DNA of 64,000 nt, taken from contig JBAIAC010000056.1 of assembly GCA_037349315.1 (NCBI GenBank), forward strand, positions 2,952,501 to 3,016,500, written 5' to 3'. The notes under the pieces were generated by a model that saw only the letters and a list, made by a program, of their open reading frames with translations, was not told where the DNA came from and ran no database searches. The position numbers and the translations under genes were made by a program. Below, piece by piece: positions 46,801 to 53,537 of the stretch. Numbering within the stretch: the first letter of the stretch is position 1; every line of letters begins with the position of its first letter. The DNA is from Chelydra serpentina (taxonomy: Eukaryota > Chordata > Testudines > Chelydridae).

Positions 46801-47459
46801 CACCCCACCAGACAGGAGGCCACTAGGCCCAGTCTAGCTCCTCCCCTATCCACCCTGGAGTCAGAGCCCCTCAACCCCACAGGGCTGCTGTTTGGTGCTG
46901 CTCAATCCCAGCCGGGGGCCAGGCTCACCAGCTGTTACCCCAGCCATGAGCGGGCACCAAGACAGGGCTGTGAGCAGTAACTACCTCCAGGAGGGACCCA
47001 AACCATGGGTGAGCCGTGCTGAAGCGCTCCCAGCCGGGAGCCCCCGTGGGCGGGCCCGTGCTGAGCCGCTCCCAGCCGGGAGCCCCCGTGGGCGGGAGTC
47101 ATTCTTTGCTTCCCTTCCTCCAGCACTGGAGCAGCCTCCTGGGGAGCATGGTAAGGGAGGGCAGCACTGGGGTGGGGGGTACTTTCTGCCCTCCCCTCCC
47201 TTGACGACGTCTCCTTTGCTGGCTTGCAGGTGCCAAAGCTCCCAGTGATGGCAGTGGCTCCCCGGGGAACTCCAAGTCAGTGGATGCCCTGGAGGCGTCG
47301 GGCTCACCACAGGCCCTTGCCAGCCCGGAGGCTCGCTGCGTGGCCCTGAGGGAGGAGTTCCTGGCATACCGGCGCCGCAGGGAGGTTGCCCAGCAGCGCA
47401 GGCAAAGGATGAGCAGCCGCGGCTACGATGAGCGATTTGAGCAGGCCACGCTGCTGTGA
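2076..47459 (+). CDS. IGSF9: IGSF9, immunoglobulin superfamily member 9 (whole gene, 20 coding exons)
   Basis: Single-pass synaptic and dendritic adhesion protein, known in mammals as Dasm1 and in Drosophila as Turtle; the family acts in dendrite growth and inhibitory synapse development. Coding join: 2076-2133, 3229-3420, 17516-17668, 21999-22150, 25123-25240, 25670-25811, 28366-28511, 29096-29238, 29331-29471, 31422-31538, 32573-32723, 33487-33610, 34940-35115, 36108-36358, 37200-37284, 37587-37757, 38684-38729, 39101-40603, 45826-45971, 47230-47459. This gives 1,414 residues with no internal stop. Layout: signal peptide ~1-19; Ig1 20-134, Ig2 135-224, Ig3 225-320, Ig4 321-415, Ig5 416-504, each with both cysteines and the core tryptophan; FN3 ~505-604 and ~605-716; membrane span ~735-760, then a basic stop-transfer stretch; cytoplasmic tail ~761-1414 ending in ATLL, a class I PDZ ligand. 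Mammalian IGSF9 is about 1,180 residues, so the tail here is longer. Every intron is GT-AG. Confidence 0.96.
3229..3420 (+). CDS. IGSF9: IGSF9 coding exon 2 (first half of Ig1)
   Basis: Residues 20-83. Holds the B-strand cysteine C41 and core tryptophan W58 of Ig1, followed by the strongly conserved block [17 protein letters not shown]. Acceptor ccctgcag, donor atag|gtgagt, phase 1 on both sides. Confidence 0.96.
3484..3690. repeat. 57-bp tandem repeat
   Basis: About 3.5 copies of a 57-bp unit containing ctggtgtatatggaggtagg, 60 bp into intron 2. The copies at 3598-3654 and 3655 onward are nearly identical. Confidence 0.85.
5167..5350 (-). mobile_element. Tortoise-type tRNA-derived SINE with CR1-like tail
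   Basis: On the minus strand it opens with a tRNA-like head (tagctcagtggtttgagca, then gagttcaatcc) and ends in the CR1 3' motif gattctatgattctatg. Tortoise polIII SINEs are known to share their 3' end with CR1, which supplies the retrotransposition machinery. Lies in IGSF9 intron 2, antisense to the gene. Confidence 0.9.
5455..6060. repeat. Degenerate pyrimidine-rich tandem repeats
   Basis: Loose repetition of units like ccctgtgtcacagccccc and ctcctgttacaaccccc over about 600 bp. The strand asymmetry (C/T-rich on +) is strong. No coding signal. Confidence 0.7.
6248..6297. repeat. (TC)n and (CCCCT)n simple repeat
   Basis: A pure TC dinucleotide run passes into ccctcccctcccctccc. Confidence 0.85.
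8137..8335. mobile_element. hAT-type MITE, family 1 (CAGTAGCGTAGCCAG ends)
   Basis: A 199-bp element with inverted ends CAGTAGCGTAGCCAGG and CCTGGCTACGCCACTG, flanked by an exact 8-bp duplication GGTTCAGT at 8129-8136 and 8336-8343. Eight-base duplications and CA-starting ends are hallmarks of hAT transposition. Too short to encode a transposase. The same ends occur on the element at 18847-19484. Confidence 0.92.
9170..9480. repeat. Degenerate ~50-bp tandem repeat
   Basis: Repeated gggcccagggcagagctgtgctgg motifs with G-rich spacers in intron 2. Copies are diverged and variable in length. Confidence 0.65.
11773..13675 (-). mobile_element. 5'-truncated CR1 retroposon (interrupted by a hAT MITE)
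   Basis: A minus-strand CR1-type LINE remnant. Decayed reverse-transcriptase pieces are readable: at 13317-13556 [20 protein letters not shown] and NYRPV, and at 12049-12441 [19 protein letters not shown]. The 3' end is at the left, near 11773. Frames are broken, so it is dead. It is split by the hAT element at 12792-13060. Confidence 0.88.
12792..13060. mobile_element. hAT-type MITE, family 2, inserted in CR1
   Basis: A 269-bp element with ends CAGTGGTTCTCAAACT and GTTTGACAACCCCTG, flanked by the exact 8-bp duplication GTTTAACC (12784-12791 and 13061-13068). Removing it and one copy of the duplication restores continuous CR1 sequence. The interior has GC-rich palindromic pieces and no coding capacity. 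Confidence 0.93.
13682..13810. mobile_element. Probable turtle MITE fragment
   Basis: The ends look mutually inverted (tctgtctgcacaggggcttttgccagc against gctggcaaaactttgtaatgtgg). I saw no clear target duplication, so family and limits are uncertain. Confidence 0.45.
14097..14591. repeat. GT-rich minisatellite, left part
   Basis: Degenerate GTGTGTATG-rich sequence. It is interrupted by the solo LTR at 14597-15347 and continues on the far side. Confidence 0.75.
14597..15347 (-). mobile_element. Solo LTR of an endogenous retrovirus-like element, antisense
   Basis: A 751-bp block that on the minus strand begins TGTGATAAATGAAGG and ends CAGCCTTGGCA, with an exact 5-bp duplication GGGAT at 14592-14596 and 15348-15352. 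TG...CA ends and a 5-bp duplication indicate retroviral-type integration followed by recombination to a solo LTR. On the minus strand there is a TATAAAG-type box (opposite 15270-15276) and an AATAAA (opposite 14818-14823). No internal genes remain. Confidence 0.85.
15348..15850. repeat. GT-rich minisatellite, right part
   Basis: Imperfect units built around gtgtagcagtgtgtattggg. It is the continuation of the repeat at 14097-14591, separated from it by the solo LTR. Confidence 0.8.
16511..16713 (+). mobile_element. Tortoise-type SINE with alternative (non-CR1) tail
   Basis: The tRNA-like head matches the other SINEs here (gatagctcagtggtttgagc; gagttcaatcc). The tail reads tgacctttcaaggtccttcc and agttctaggagataggcat rather than the CR1 gattctatg end. 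It is therefore a different SINE subfamily with the same head. Sense orientation in intron 2. Confidence 0.87.
17516..17668 (+). CDS. IGSF9: IGSF9 coding exon 3 (second half of Ig1)
   Basis: Residues 84-134. Contains the F-strand motif EDQGWYEC with cysteine C109, which pairs with C41, and a glycosylation site NGTW. Acceptor ttggcag, donor aact|gtatgt, phase 1. Confidence 0.96.
17740..18846. repeat. Degenerate minisatellite (~60-66 bp units), part 1
   Basis: Imperfect units around cactctgggtcctgatgccaggcatga (17.75-18.15 kb) and ctctgggtctgatctctgctcc (18.5-18.85 kb). The hAT element at 18847 inserted into this array, which resumes at 19485. Confidence 0.65.
18847..19484. mobile_element. hAT-type MITE, family 1, with internal GC-rich repeats
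   Basis: A 638-bp element with ends CAGTAGCGTAGCCAG and CTGGCTACGCTACTG, flanked by the exact 8-bp duplication TCCCCACA (18839-18846 and 19485-19492). The interior is a tandem, partly palindromic array of ~120-bp modules bounded by ggccttttaaag and tttaaaaggcc, extremely CpG-rich. It shares its ends with the 199-bp element at 8137. No coding capacity. Confidence 0.93.
19485..19610. repeat. Degenerate minisatellite, part 2
   Basis: Continuation of the ctctgggcctagttttcc-type units to the right of the hAT element. Confidence 0.55.
21462..21634. repeat. 85-bp tandem duplication
   Basis: Two near-identical 85-bp copies start at 21462 and 21547 (ccgttaaggtctgggctgaa), each ending in a T/C tract and gtctgtcctcagcc. 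The high identity suggests a recent duplication. Confidence 0.92.
21999..22150 (+). CDS. IGSF9: IGSF9 coding exon 4 (first half of Ig2)
   Basis: Residues 135-185. Cysteine C159 (LSLTCAA) and tryptophan W171 (IVWKR) of Ig2. Acceptor ctccacag, donor gtgcag|gtaagg; enters in phase 1, leaves in phase 0. Confidence 0.96.
22151..25122 (+). other. IGSF9: IGSF9 intron 4 (3.0 kb)
   Basis: Apart from the TA microsatellite, the 22.7-23.5 kb part is AT-richer and looks like an old dispersed repeat. A stretch at 23811-23890 repeats ccccggggtgccccctac three times. Nothing else recognisable. Confidence 0.85.
22839..22875. repeat. (TA)n microsatellite
   Basis: About fifteen TA dinucleotides in an AT-richer part of intron 4. 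Confidence 0.9.
25123..25240 (+). CDS. IGSF9: IGSF9 coding exon 5 (second half of Ig2)
   Basis: Residues 186-224. Contains NGTL and the F-strand YTC with C206, paired with C159. Donor caag|gtaagg, phase 1. Confidence 0.96.
25670..25811 (+). CDS. IGSF9: IGSF9 coding exon 6 (first half of Ig3)
   Basis: Residues 225-271 plus two bases. The opening [11 protein letters not shown] closely matches mammalian IGSF9. C248 and W261 of Ig3, with sites NIT, NIT and NLT. Donor ctcag|gtacac, phase 2. Confidence 0.97.
25917..26160. repeat. CA-rich degenerate minisatellite, left part
   Basis: Units such as cacacacctgtgcactcaca. Broken at 26161 by a CR1-like element and resumed near 27178. Confidence 0.8.
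26221..26860. mobile_element. hAT-type element carrying a 33-bp minisatellite
   Basis: A 640-bp element with ends CAGTGCTTAA and TTGAGCACTG, flanked by the exact 8-bp duplication CAGGCCAC (26213-26220 and 26861-26868). Over 80% of it is the 33-bp array described next. It sits in the middle of the CR1-like element, whose sequence is continuous if it is removed. Confidence 0.9.
26291..26840. repeat. 33-bp minisatellite, about 16-17 copies
   Basis: The unit contains ggcccggaggtgccccgggg followed by ctatggactgcca. The middle copies are almost identical (ctctgg or ctatgg variants) and the outermost copies are more diverged, the usual sign of recent internal expansion. As 33 is divisible by 3, several frames stay open with an 11-residue period. 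These are not genes. Confidence 0.95.
27178..27540. repeat. CA-rich degenerate minisatellite, right part
   Basis: Resumes the cacacacatcc/ctgtgcactcacac repeat interrupted at 26161. Confidence 0.75.
28366..28511 (+). CDS. IGSF9: IGSF9 coding exon 7 (second half of Ig3)
   Basis: Residues 272-320. Motif DDAGKYTC with C301, then VPSNGL as in mammals. Acceptor ccttccag, donor ctgt|gtaagg, phase 1. Confidence 0.97.
29096..29238 (+). CDS. IGSF9: IGSF9 coding exon 8 (first half of Ig4)
   Basis: Residues 321-368. C344 ([11 protein letters not shown]) and W357 (ISWTKDG). Acceptor cttgcag, donor ataag|gtacct, leaves in phase 0. Confidence 0.97.
29331..29471 (+). CDS. IGSF9: IGSF9 coding exon 9 (second half of Ig4)
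   Basis: Residues 369-415. C395 in [15 protein letters not shown]. Only 92 bp of intron 8 separate it from exon 8. Phase 0 on both sides. Confidence 0.97.
29472..31421 (+). other. IGSF9: IGSF9 intron 9 (1.95 kb)
   Basis: AT-rich between 29.6 and 29.9 kb. The 30240-30480 stretch (ccctatgggtgctccatg) and 30530-30600 look like dispersed repeats of unknown family. No exon or RNA signal. Confidence 0.7.
31422..31538 (+). CDS. IGSF9: IGSF9 coding exon 10 (first half of Ig5)
   Basis: Residues 416-454. The block [12 protein letters not shown] is nearly identical to mammalian IGSF9. C440 and W452 of Ig5. Phase 0 on both sides. Confidence 0.97.
32573..32723 (+). CDS. IGSF9: IGSF9 coding exon 11 (second half of Ig5)
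   Basis: Residues 455-504. NSSL site and F-strand WEC with C486. Donor ctgg|gtgagt, phase 1. Confidence 0.96.
32811..33075. repeat. Degenerate GT/GG-rich tandem repeat
   Basis: Loose units of tatggggctcggggtggagg and ggtggctgtgtg in intron 11. Confidence 0.65.
33487..33610 (+). CDS. IGSF9: IGSF9 coding exon 12 (first half of FN3-1)
   Basis: Residues 505-545 plus two bases. [20 protein letters not shown] is a typical FN3 B/C-strand region and almost matches mammals. Donor ccact|gtgagt, phase 2. Confidence 0.97.
33730..33921 (-). mobile_element. Tortoise-type SINE with CR1-like tail (3' part of a SINE-tRNA composite)
   Basis: Same family as the copy at 5167-5350: tail tcatggaatcatagaat at the left end, tRNA-like head with A and B boxes at the right end. 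It begins exactly one base after the sequence CAATACAG and is followed, across a short A-rich linker, by a tRNA-Gly-like sequence on the same strand. Confidence 0.9.
33945..34016 (-). tRNA. tRNA-Gly(TCC)-like sequence, probably a pseudogene
   Basis: A 72-nt cloverleaf on the minus strand. The acceptor stem (GCATTGG/CCAATGC) pairs perfectly, the A box (TGGTATAGTGG) and B box (GGTTCAATTCC) are present, and loop CTTCCAA gives anticodon TCC. The anticodon stem has two mismatches (T29-C41, C28-A42) and the T stem one (C49-A65), mostly C-to-T type decay. A T8 run on the minus strand (33922-33929) could terminate Pol III. Confidence 0.7.
34019..34768. mobile_element. hAT-type element, family 3, with displaced left duplication
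   Basis: A 750-bp element with ends CAGTGGTTCCCAAA and TTTGGGAACCACTG. The 8 bp after the right end are CAATACAG (34769-34776). The same 8 bp stand at 33722-33729, just left of the SINE, so the 289 bp holding the SINE and tRNA-Gly lie between the left duplication and the left end. The immediately adjacent 8 bp (CAATGCAT) match at only six of eight positions. The interior is AT-rich with no transposase. Confidence 0.85.
34940..35115 (+). CDS. IGSF9: IGSF9 coding exon 13 (second half of FN3-1)
   Basis: Residues 546-604. The motif [18 protein letters not shown] is the FN3 F/G region and matches mammals. Donor cctgg|gtgaga, phase 1. Confidence 0.97.
35240..36090. repeat. Degenerate minisatellites filling intron 13
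   Basis: Two kinds of C-rich unit: gggaatggctcccccactgc (35.24-35.52 kb) and gaatggctgccctggggctc (35.86-36.09 kb). Confidence 0.7.
36108..36358 (+). CDS. IGSF9: IGSF9 coding exon 14 (linker and first part of FN3-2)
   Basis: Residues 605-688. A proline/threonine linker, then [17 protein letters not shown] and VPGLIK. The donor AAG|gttggc is weak (T at +3, G at +4) but the frame and the mammalian match demand it. Leaves in phase 0. Confidence 0.95.
37200..37284 (+). CDS. IGSF9: IGSF9 coding exon 15 (end of FN3-2)
   Basis: Residues 689-716. [20 protein letters not shown] matches the mammalian end of FN3-2. Phase 0 to phase 1. Confidence 0.97.
37587..37757 (+). CDS. IGSF9: IGSF9 coding exon 16 (transmembrane segment)
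   Basis: Residues 717-773. Juxtamembrane [17 protein letters not shown], a hydrophobic span at about 735-760, then [13 protein letters not shown] as stop-transfer signal. Phase 1 on both sides. Confidence 0.97.
38684..38729 (+). CDS. IGSF9: IGSF9 coding exon 17 (short cytoplasmic exon)
   Basis: Only 46 bp, residues 774-788: [15 protein letters not shown]. Mammals have the equivalent DPPLIFSP after the basic stretch. Acceptor ccttccag, donor cgca|gtaagt, phase 1 to phase 2. Confidence 0.93.
39101..40603 (+). CDS. IGSF9: IGSF9 coding exon 18 (main cytoplasmic tail exon)
   Basis: A 1,503-bp exon, residues 789-1289. Conserved islands: [51 protein letters not shown] and [19 protein letters not shown]. 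Between them is variable proline/serine-rich sequence expected to be disordered. Longer than the matching mammalian region. Phase 2 on both sides. Confidence 0.96.
42878..43240 (-). mobile_element. CR1-like 3' end, uninterrupted copy
   Basis: Same family as 26161-27177, opening tcatagactttaaggtcaga and ending around ctgtagtaacttctaacatc. It abuts the 43-bp minisatellite on its right. Confidence 0.65.
43244..43845. repeat. 43-bp minisatellite, about 14 copies
   Basis: The unit contains ggctcgctcccccagggcgc and tgtgaggggggcactctgcac, CpG-rich. Copies differ by point changes and G-run length. Since 43 is not divisible by 3, minus-strand readings cycle frames every 129 bp and give long spurious ORFs. 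Confidence 0.93.
44460..45386 (-). mobile_element. CR1 retroposon, 5'-truncated
   Basis: Minus-strand CR1 3' part. Readable remnants of the end of ORF2: [31 protein letters not shown], and at 45151-45354 [16 protein letters not shown]. Ends at the left in the CR1 terminal motif. Frames are broken. Confidence 0.92.
45387..45567 (+). mobile_element. Tortoise-type SINE with CR1-like tail
   Basis: Head gatagctcagtggtttgagc, B box slightly altered (gagctcaatcc), tail gagattctatgatt. It lies against the truncated end of the CR1 at 44460-45386. Confidence 0.92.
45826..45971 (+). CDS. IGSF9: IGSF9 coding exon 19 (conserved C-terminal region)
   Basis: Residues 1290-1338. Opens [16 protein letters not shown], virtually identical to mammals. 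Acceptor ccggcag, donor aaga|gtgagt, phase 2 to phase 1. Confidence 0.97.
47017..47098. repeat. 42-bp tandem duplication
   Basis: Two copies, starting at 47017 and 47059, of a unit with cgctcccagccgggagcccc. Intron 19. Confidence 0.88.
47230..47459 (+). CDS. IGSF9: IGSF9 coding exon 20 (C-terminus and stop)
   Basis: Residues 1339-1414. Contains [14 protein letters not shown], then ends EQATLL and TGA at 47457-47459, as in mammals. The final T-L-L fits a class I PDZ ligand; mammalian Dasm1 is reported to bind Shank and S-SCAM this way. Confidence 0.97.
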
Positions 47460-47945
47460 GAGGATGCACCCCCACTCTCCGGCACGGCCTGGCACAGCTG
47501 GGCTGGCAGAGAGTCTGCCAGGTGCCAGGGCATCCTTGCAGCATCCCAGCAGGGCTGATGCCATGCCCCACCGTAGGATCATCAGCACACCTGGGGGCAG
47601 GATTCGGGAGGCCCCCGCAGTGGCTGGTCTGCCAGGCTGTTCTAGGGCCTGTGATGGGGGGCGGAGGCCAGCCCTTCGTACAGCATGTGGTTGGACAGCT
47701 GTGGGGACCGAGCTGAGCCCAGGCCCAGCCCCAAGCCCACAGACAGCACTTGCCACAGGCTGCTTGTCCCTTCCTGCTGGCCACAGGGATGGGGCCACAG
47801 GCACCTGGAGCTCCCACAGGCCGGGCCAGGGAGCACCGGGAGTGGGCCTAGGGCTCCTTGTGGGGGATGGGCCAAGGGGTCCTCGCAGGGGGTTGGTGGA
47901 GGACAGAGGCATTTGTAACGGAATAAAAAGAGAATTGCACAGACT
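47460..47945 (+). other. IGSF9: IGSF9 3' UTR
   Basis: From the stop codon to about 20 bp beyond the only good polyadenylation signal. The cleavage position is estimated. Confidence 0.75.
47922..47927 (+). terminator. IGSF9: Polyadenylation signal AATAAA
   Basis: Canonical hexamer 463 bp after the IGSF9 stop codon, followed by a T-containing stretch. Confidence 0.82.
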
Positions 47946-50560
47946 TTAGCCCCCATGTGAGTGACACCACGCCGGAAGGGGAGACAGGTGCCAATGCCAG
48001 CCAAGGGAGTCTCCACCCCATCTGCCAAAACTCCACCCCCCCACCCGAGCTCTGCGGTGCCCCCTCCCCCATCGCCCGCCATTGCCCCATGGAGTGCCCT
48101 CCACCATCTCCTGCTATTGCCCCCTGGCCTGGCGGAGCACCCTCCCCCATCTGACCCAGGCACACACTTGGTATCAAGCCACGTTTTCTGGCCTGTGGCA
48201 GGTCCTGCGGCAGGCCCTGCTCTAGTCAGCGCTGGAGCGAGCGCAGGAGGCGCTGTGGCCCCCCAGGGCCAGCCAGGTGCTGCTGGGCTTAGACCCTCCT
48301 GCCTTTGCCAGCCGTGCCGTGCCTGATGCAGCCGGGGGGCACTTGGCTCCTGCATGGTGCTGGGGCAGCTGGGAGTGGATGAGAACCGATGGCAGTGCAG
48401 GGCCCAGGCTCCCTGGCCATCAGCCTCGCTGCTGGCCTGAGGCTGTGCCCACCCCAACCCTCCGGGGCCAGGTACTGCGCTGGCCATGGCCAGGGGCCAC
48501 GCAGCCTTTCCCCTCCAGTGCCCTGCTGCTTCCAGCTGCCCTGGCTCTGAGGGCTGCGGCTGTCGGCTCGTCTCTAGTTGGCAGCTGCTGCAGGCCCTGT
48601 GGGCAGAGGGGCAGCAGCTGACCGGGCCGTGGACTCCACGCAGCCCCAGGCGCTGGCAGTGTGAAATCCGGCGAAGCTGCTGCTGCAGTAGCCAGCAGGG
48701 CCTGTTGGGGTGATCCCCGGCCAGCACCCAAGTGAGGGGCAGGGCTGTGGGGGCACAGGGGCTAGAGCTGGCCCTAGAGCAGCGCCTGGCGCGGGCAGGG
48801 TTAACGGGGGCCATGCCCGGCTGCCAGGCCGGATGGACTGCGCTTCCTCTTTCCCCAAATTTGGCCGAGCTCATGCAAGTCACTTGACGCGGGGAGTGGC
48901 TGGGCCGGGGAGCTCCAGAGCCAGGAACTAAATCCTGCCCCATGGGCCCCTCCCCCAGCCCTTCCCCTTGGACCCCTCCCTCCCTCATGTTGGCTGCCTC
49001 TCTCGGCCCTGCCCCACGGACCCCGCCTCCAAGCCCTGCCTCCCTTTGCTTTCCCCTCCACGGACCCTTCCCCACAGACTCCCCTGTACTATAGACCCTT
49101 CTCAACTCCCCCATCCCATGTGCCAGCCCTGTCCCAGACCACCCACCTCTGCCCTACACCATGTGACTCTGCCCTGCTCCCGCCACACACACCATGGACC
49201 CCTCCCTGTCCCATCTCCGCCTCTGCCCCATGGTGCTCCCCAAGCCCACCTCCCCCCCCACCCTCCCTTCCCTAGCATCCCTTGCTGCAGCTCCCCCCCT
49301 CCATACACCTCTGCACCATGAACTCCACACTGCATTCCTCTGTCCCCCCACCGCTGCCCACTACCAACCCCTCCCCAGCATCCCTGGCCCTGCCCCAAAG
49401 ACCCACTCACCCCACACTCCTCCCCCAATACCCCTCTGCCCCACCCCCATACCACAGACTCTTCCCTGCAGCTCCCCCTGCCCCGCCTCCACTTCCCTTG
49501 CTCCTGCTGCCCTGGGATCCCCCCCTCACCAAGCCAGGACAGGAGCAGCAGGAGGGTCCCTGGGGGCAAGAGGTGGTTTGGGGTGAATGAACTCAGGCAG
49601 CCCTGTCTGTCCTCCCAGAATGCCACCCCCTGTGGGCACACTGCCACCACCACCCCCAGGGCAGAGTCCCCATTACATTACCCCGCACACAGGGAGCAGG
49701 GATTGGCCCGGAGAGCTGGGGGCACCTGCTGGCTGCTTGAGGGCCTGGTCACGCAGCAGGAGCAAGTGGGGCCAGCTCAGGCCCCAGTGCCGTTGTTGCT
49801 GGGTTTGTAGCTGTCCCAGAGCTTGCTGCTTGCAAAGACCTCATGGGCAAGCGCCTTGCCCCCCCCCTCCCCCCGGGGTGACGGGGGTTGCTTGGCCCTG
49901 CTCCGTGCTGCTGCCCAGCATACACTAGGCAAGGACCCTGCCAGGCTGCAGGCACCAGGGGACAAAGGGCACCCATCACCGGGAGATCAGGGCACTGCTC
50001 CATGGCACATCCTCATCAAGGCTGGGAGCTGTTGTGCCAGCCCTGCCCACAGGCCCAGGACGGGGTGGGCTGGGAGCAGGGGGTTGCCCTGGCTGCTGGG
50101 ACTGGGGACAATCAGTGCCCAGGAGGTGGCGCTGGACTGAGACCCAGGAGAGCAACAAGCCTCCATGGGTGAGAGCTGGACTCCAGCACCCCAGGCTGCT
50201 CCCTGGGACAGGACTAGAGTCTCGAGTGGAGGGGGAGGGGCTGTCCCTGCTCCCTCCACTCCCCCCGCACACGGGCTGCTGGCAAGGGCATCAGACAAAC
50301 TGCTGGGCTTCAGCATCTCCCATGGAGGGGCACAGGGCCTGGAGCATGAGCTGCCTGGCCCGCCCTAGCGCCATGTGCCCTGGGATGCGGGTGCCCCCCC
50401 CCCCCCCATCATTGCCAGCTCGGCTGGGCTGGGGGGGGGGGGGCCGGGGAAGCGTATAACCAGCCATTGCTCTAGCTCTATCCCCACACTGCCCGCTCCT
50501 GTCAGACGAGCGCCAGCGCTCACCACAGCATGCCTGAGCAGCTAGGGCCTGTTCACAACA
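47946..50560. other. Intergenic, no gene seen; pyrimidine-rich tracts
   Basis: 48.95-49.53 kb is strongly C/T-rich with loose repeats of ctgccccaccccca. Two poly-C/poly-G runs lie at 50394-50445. No exon-like reading, RNA gene or transposon ends recognised. Confidence 0.7.
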
Positions 50561-50570
50561 ATTGCTCCAT

Positions 50571-50790
50571 GGGACTGCCTGCCCTTAATGCCAGGGCACG
50601 GGGGGAGCTCCATGGGGCTGCCTTCCCTCAATGCCAGGGCGGGGGGTGGTGGCTCCATGGGGCTGCCTTCCCTCAATGCCAGGGCGGGGTGGGTGGGGGA
50701 TCCACGGGGCTGCCTGCCCCCAATACCAGGGCACTGGGGTACTCCATGGGCCTGACCCAAGCTTCTCCCAATGCCAGGGCACCAGTTGGA
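50571..50790. repeat. ~45-bp tandem repeat, about five copies
   Basis: Units around ggctgccttccctcaatgcc with agggcggg and ccatgg. Unit length varies slightly. Confidence 0.8.
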
Positions 50791-51733
50791 GTCTGGGCAG
50801 AGCTCAGAGGAGATGGTCATAACAGTCCCCTCTGACCTTGAATCTAAGGTGATCTCCCCCCCCCCCCCCCATCACCACATGTGGCCCTTGTGGGGCAGCA
50901 ATAGGAAGGGGGCTGAGTGGGATGGGGGCAGAGAAGAGACAGGTTGAAGGGGAGGCAGGAGACTGGTGAGCAGGAAGAGAGGGGGGGCTGGTGTGATGGC
51001 CAAAGGGAAAGGAGTTGGACCCCTCCCCGCCTTGGGATGGGTGTGGGGGAAGCAGTCCAGGCAGTGAGACAACACCTGCAGTTTTACATGCACATTTAAG
51101 GTTGAATTCTGGCCTCGGAATCCTCCCTGCAAACCGGACAGCGGCTGCCCCTGAAGGCTCGAGTTGTGCTCGGAGCTGGGGTCGGCCGCGGGCATTCGGC
51201 TCTCAGGCACCGGCAGCACCTGCCTGGAAACATTCCAAACGGAAGCCATGAACCCAGTGACTGGATGCTGGCGCCTGGGCCAGCCCTACCTGATCTCAGC
51301 GATGGGGCGGGGGCGACAGCAGGGCCTTGGAGTGGCTGGGCTGAGCAACAACTGGATTGTGCCAAAGTAATTCTTTACACACCCTCTATCCAGACCCTCA
51401 GCCCCCTGCCACTCCAGCCCTGGGTTTCCCCCCAGCTCTGCAGTCTGGAGCCTTGCACCCTGCTCCCCCATCCTCAACCTCTCTGCTGATGCCCCCTTAA
51501 CCCTTGTTCACCTGCTAGTTCATTCCTGCACACGGGGCCCTGCCCTGCTGATGCACCACTCTGCAGGCCTCCCCCTTGCCACCTTCACAGGGTCTCAGCC
51601 TGGGGCTGTGCAGGCGTCTCCTCCCCTTGGAGCAGGACAGCCTTTCAGGACTCAGGACAGGCCTACACTTAAAACGCTGCAGCGTTTCCGTGGAAACGGT
51701 CCTACCCCATTGGGAGAAGGTCTCCTGTGAGCA

Positions 51734-52243
51734 CAGGGCTCTCAACCTTTCCAGATGACTGGCCCCCTTTCAGGAGTCTTTGTCTTGCGTACTCCCAAGT
51801 TTCACCTCACTTAACTACTTGCTTACAGAATCAGACATAGAAATACAAATGTGTCACAGCCACACTACCACTGAAAACGTGCCGACTTTCTCATTTTTAC
51901 CTTTGAATTATAAAATACATCGTTTGGAATAGGGATATTGTATTTACATTTCAGTGTGATACTTGAGCCTGTTTTTCACTTGAGAGCCTTGTCTGAAGCC
52001 CGAACCCAGGCAGCGCAGCTGAAGCATGTAACTTAGCTTCGTGGGGGGCCCCTGTGGTGAGGGGCCCCGGGCAATTGCCCTGCTTGCGAACAATAATGCC
52101 GGCCCTGCACTTGCCTCCCCACGACCCATCCCTCGACCAGGGGCTGCAACCCCCAGGCTGAAGAACTACCTAGATGAGTTGGGGGTACTCCGAGGTCTTC
52201 CAGGGGAACCTAGGGAGAAAGGTATCCCGGTTGAGAACCACTC
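51734..52243. mobile_element. Possible decayed hAT element
   Basis: Left end cagggctctcaacctttcc and right end ggttgagaaccact resemble inverted hAT ends. The flanking 8-mers do not match well, so the limits and the call are uncertain. Confidence 0.45.
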
Positions 52244-53262
52244 CGCGAGAGGCAGTAGCTCTGTTGGCAGGAGAAGCCCTGTGGATTTTTCACACCCCTG
52301 AGCAAAGATATGAGTTTATAGTGCAGACCTGGTCTTTGAGGGAAACCACATTCGTTGTAGCCATATGGGCCAGTGGGCTTGGGTGGCTAGAGCAGGCGCT
52401 GGCAATCAGGACACCTGGGTCCTGGCCCCAGTTCTGTGACCTTGGCTAAGTCCATGACCCCAAATCACTCAAACAGGAGCCCTTCTAAGAGGCCTGTTTT
52501 GTAGAAGGGCTGAGTTAGCCCATCCCAGAACCACAGAGGATGGGGCATTTGCTCCCCCTCTATGCCCCATTAATGGATCCTGCCACCCTTCAGGTACCCC
52601 TTGGCAGGTGCAGCCCCCCCGTAGTAGCCCTTGGGCCAGCTGCCCACCCTTTGTGCCTGGGGCTCCCAGGACTCAGACCCAAAGCTGGATCCCTGGCTGA
52701 CCCCTAACCTGCCTGGCCAGCTGCTCTCTGCCTCCGCAGCAGCCAAGAGTGCTTCAGCTTCCCATGCCACAGACAGTCCCCAGCTGGGCTCTGGATGGGA
52801 TGCTCAGGGCCCCAAGCCACAGTCACACAGGATCCAACTGAGCCCCATGCAGGGGGTTCGTAGCATCTAGGGGTCCCACCCCGCTGTACTGGAGGGACGC
52901 GCCCCCCCAACTTGCTTCCTCTTGGGATGGAGCCTGCAGTGATGGCCATAGCCACGTTGTTGCCATAGAAATGCCTGCTCCCCTGCCCCAAAACATGTGG
53001 GATCAAACAGCAGGAGAGGGTGGGAGCATGGCAGGGAGGGTGGAGTGGGGCAGCAGGAGGAGTGGCGCAGGAGGTTCCTTCCTTTCCAGCAGAGCATGAA
53101 TGGTGCTCAAGCAGCCACCACCACCGCCCCCCATTGACCCAACCCCAGAACTAGCCCCAAGGGAACACTCACCCCGAACAGAGAGCAGAGCCAGAGACTG
53201 CGCGGGCTAGGAGGGAGTCCCTGAGGGCTAGGACATGAAGGTGCTCAGATACCACAGCTACG
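52244..53262. other. Intergenic, nothing recognised
   Basis: About 1 kb without a gene, RNA or clear repeat signal. Confidence 0.6.
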
Positions 53263-53510
53263 TCTGCTCTGCTGACTCAGGCTCGCTGGGCTTATGCTAC
53301 GGGCCTAAGAATAGCAGTGTAGACGTGCCAACTCCGGCTGGAGCCTGGCCTCTGAAACCTGGCAAGGGAGAGGGTCTCAGAGCCTGGGCTTAAACGTCTC
53401 CAGTGCTATTTTCATCCCTGGAGCGTGAGTGTCACACGCCCAAGTCAGTTGGCCCAGGCTCTGAGACTCACTGCCACAGGGTGGGTTTGCAGAGTAGACA
53501 TACCTGTAGT
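53263..53510. mobile_element. Probable MITE (gtagacrt-type ends)
   Basis: The ends are roughly inverted: cagctacgtctgctctgc at the left and gcagagtagacatacctg at the right. No target duplication was identified. Confidence 0.5.
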
Positions 53511-53537
53511 GATGGGCCACAGGAAAGACCCTCGGGG

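Noticed and set aside
3484..50790. Regularly spaced repeats that might suggest CRISPR arrays
   Set aside because: These are head-to-tail minisatellites without unique spacers in a vertebrate nuclear genome.
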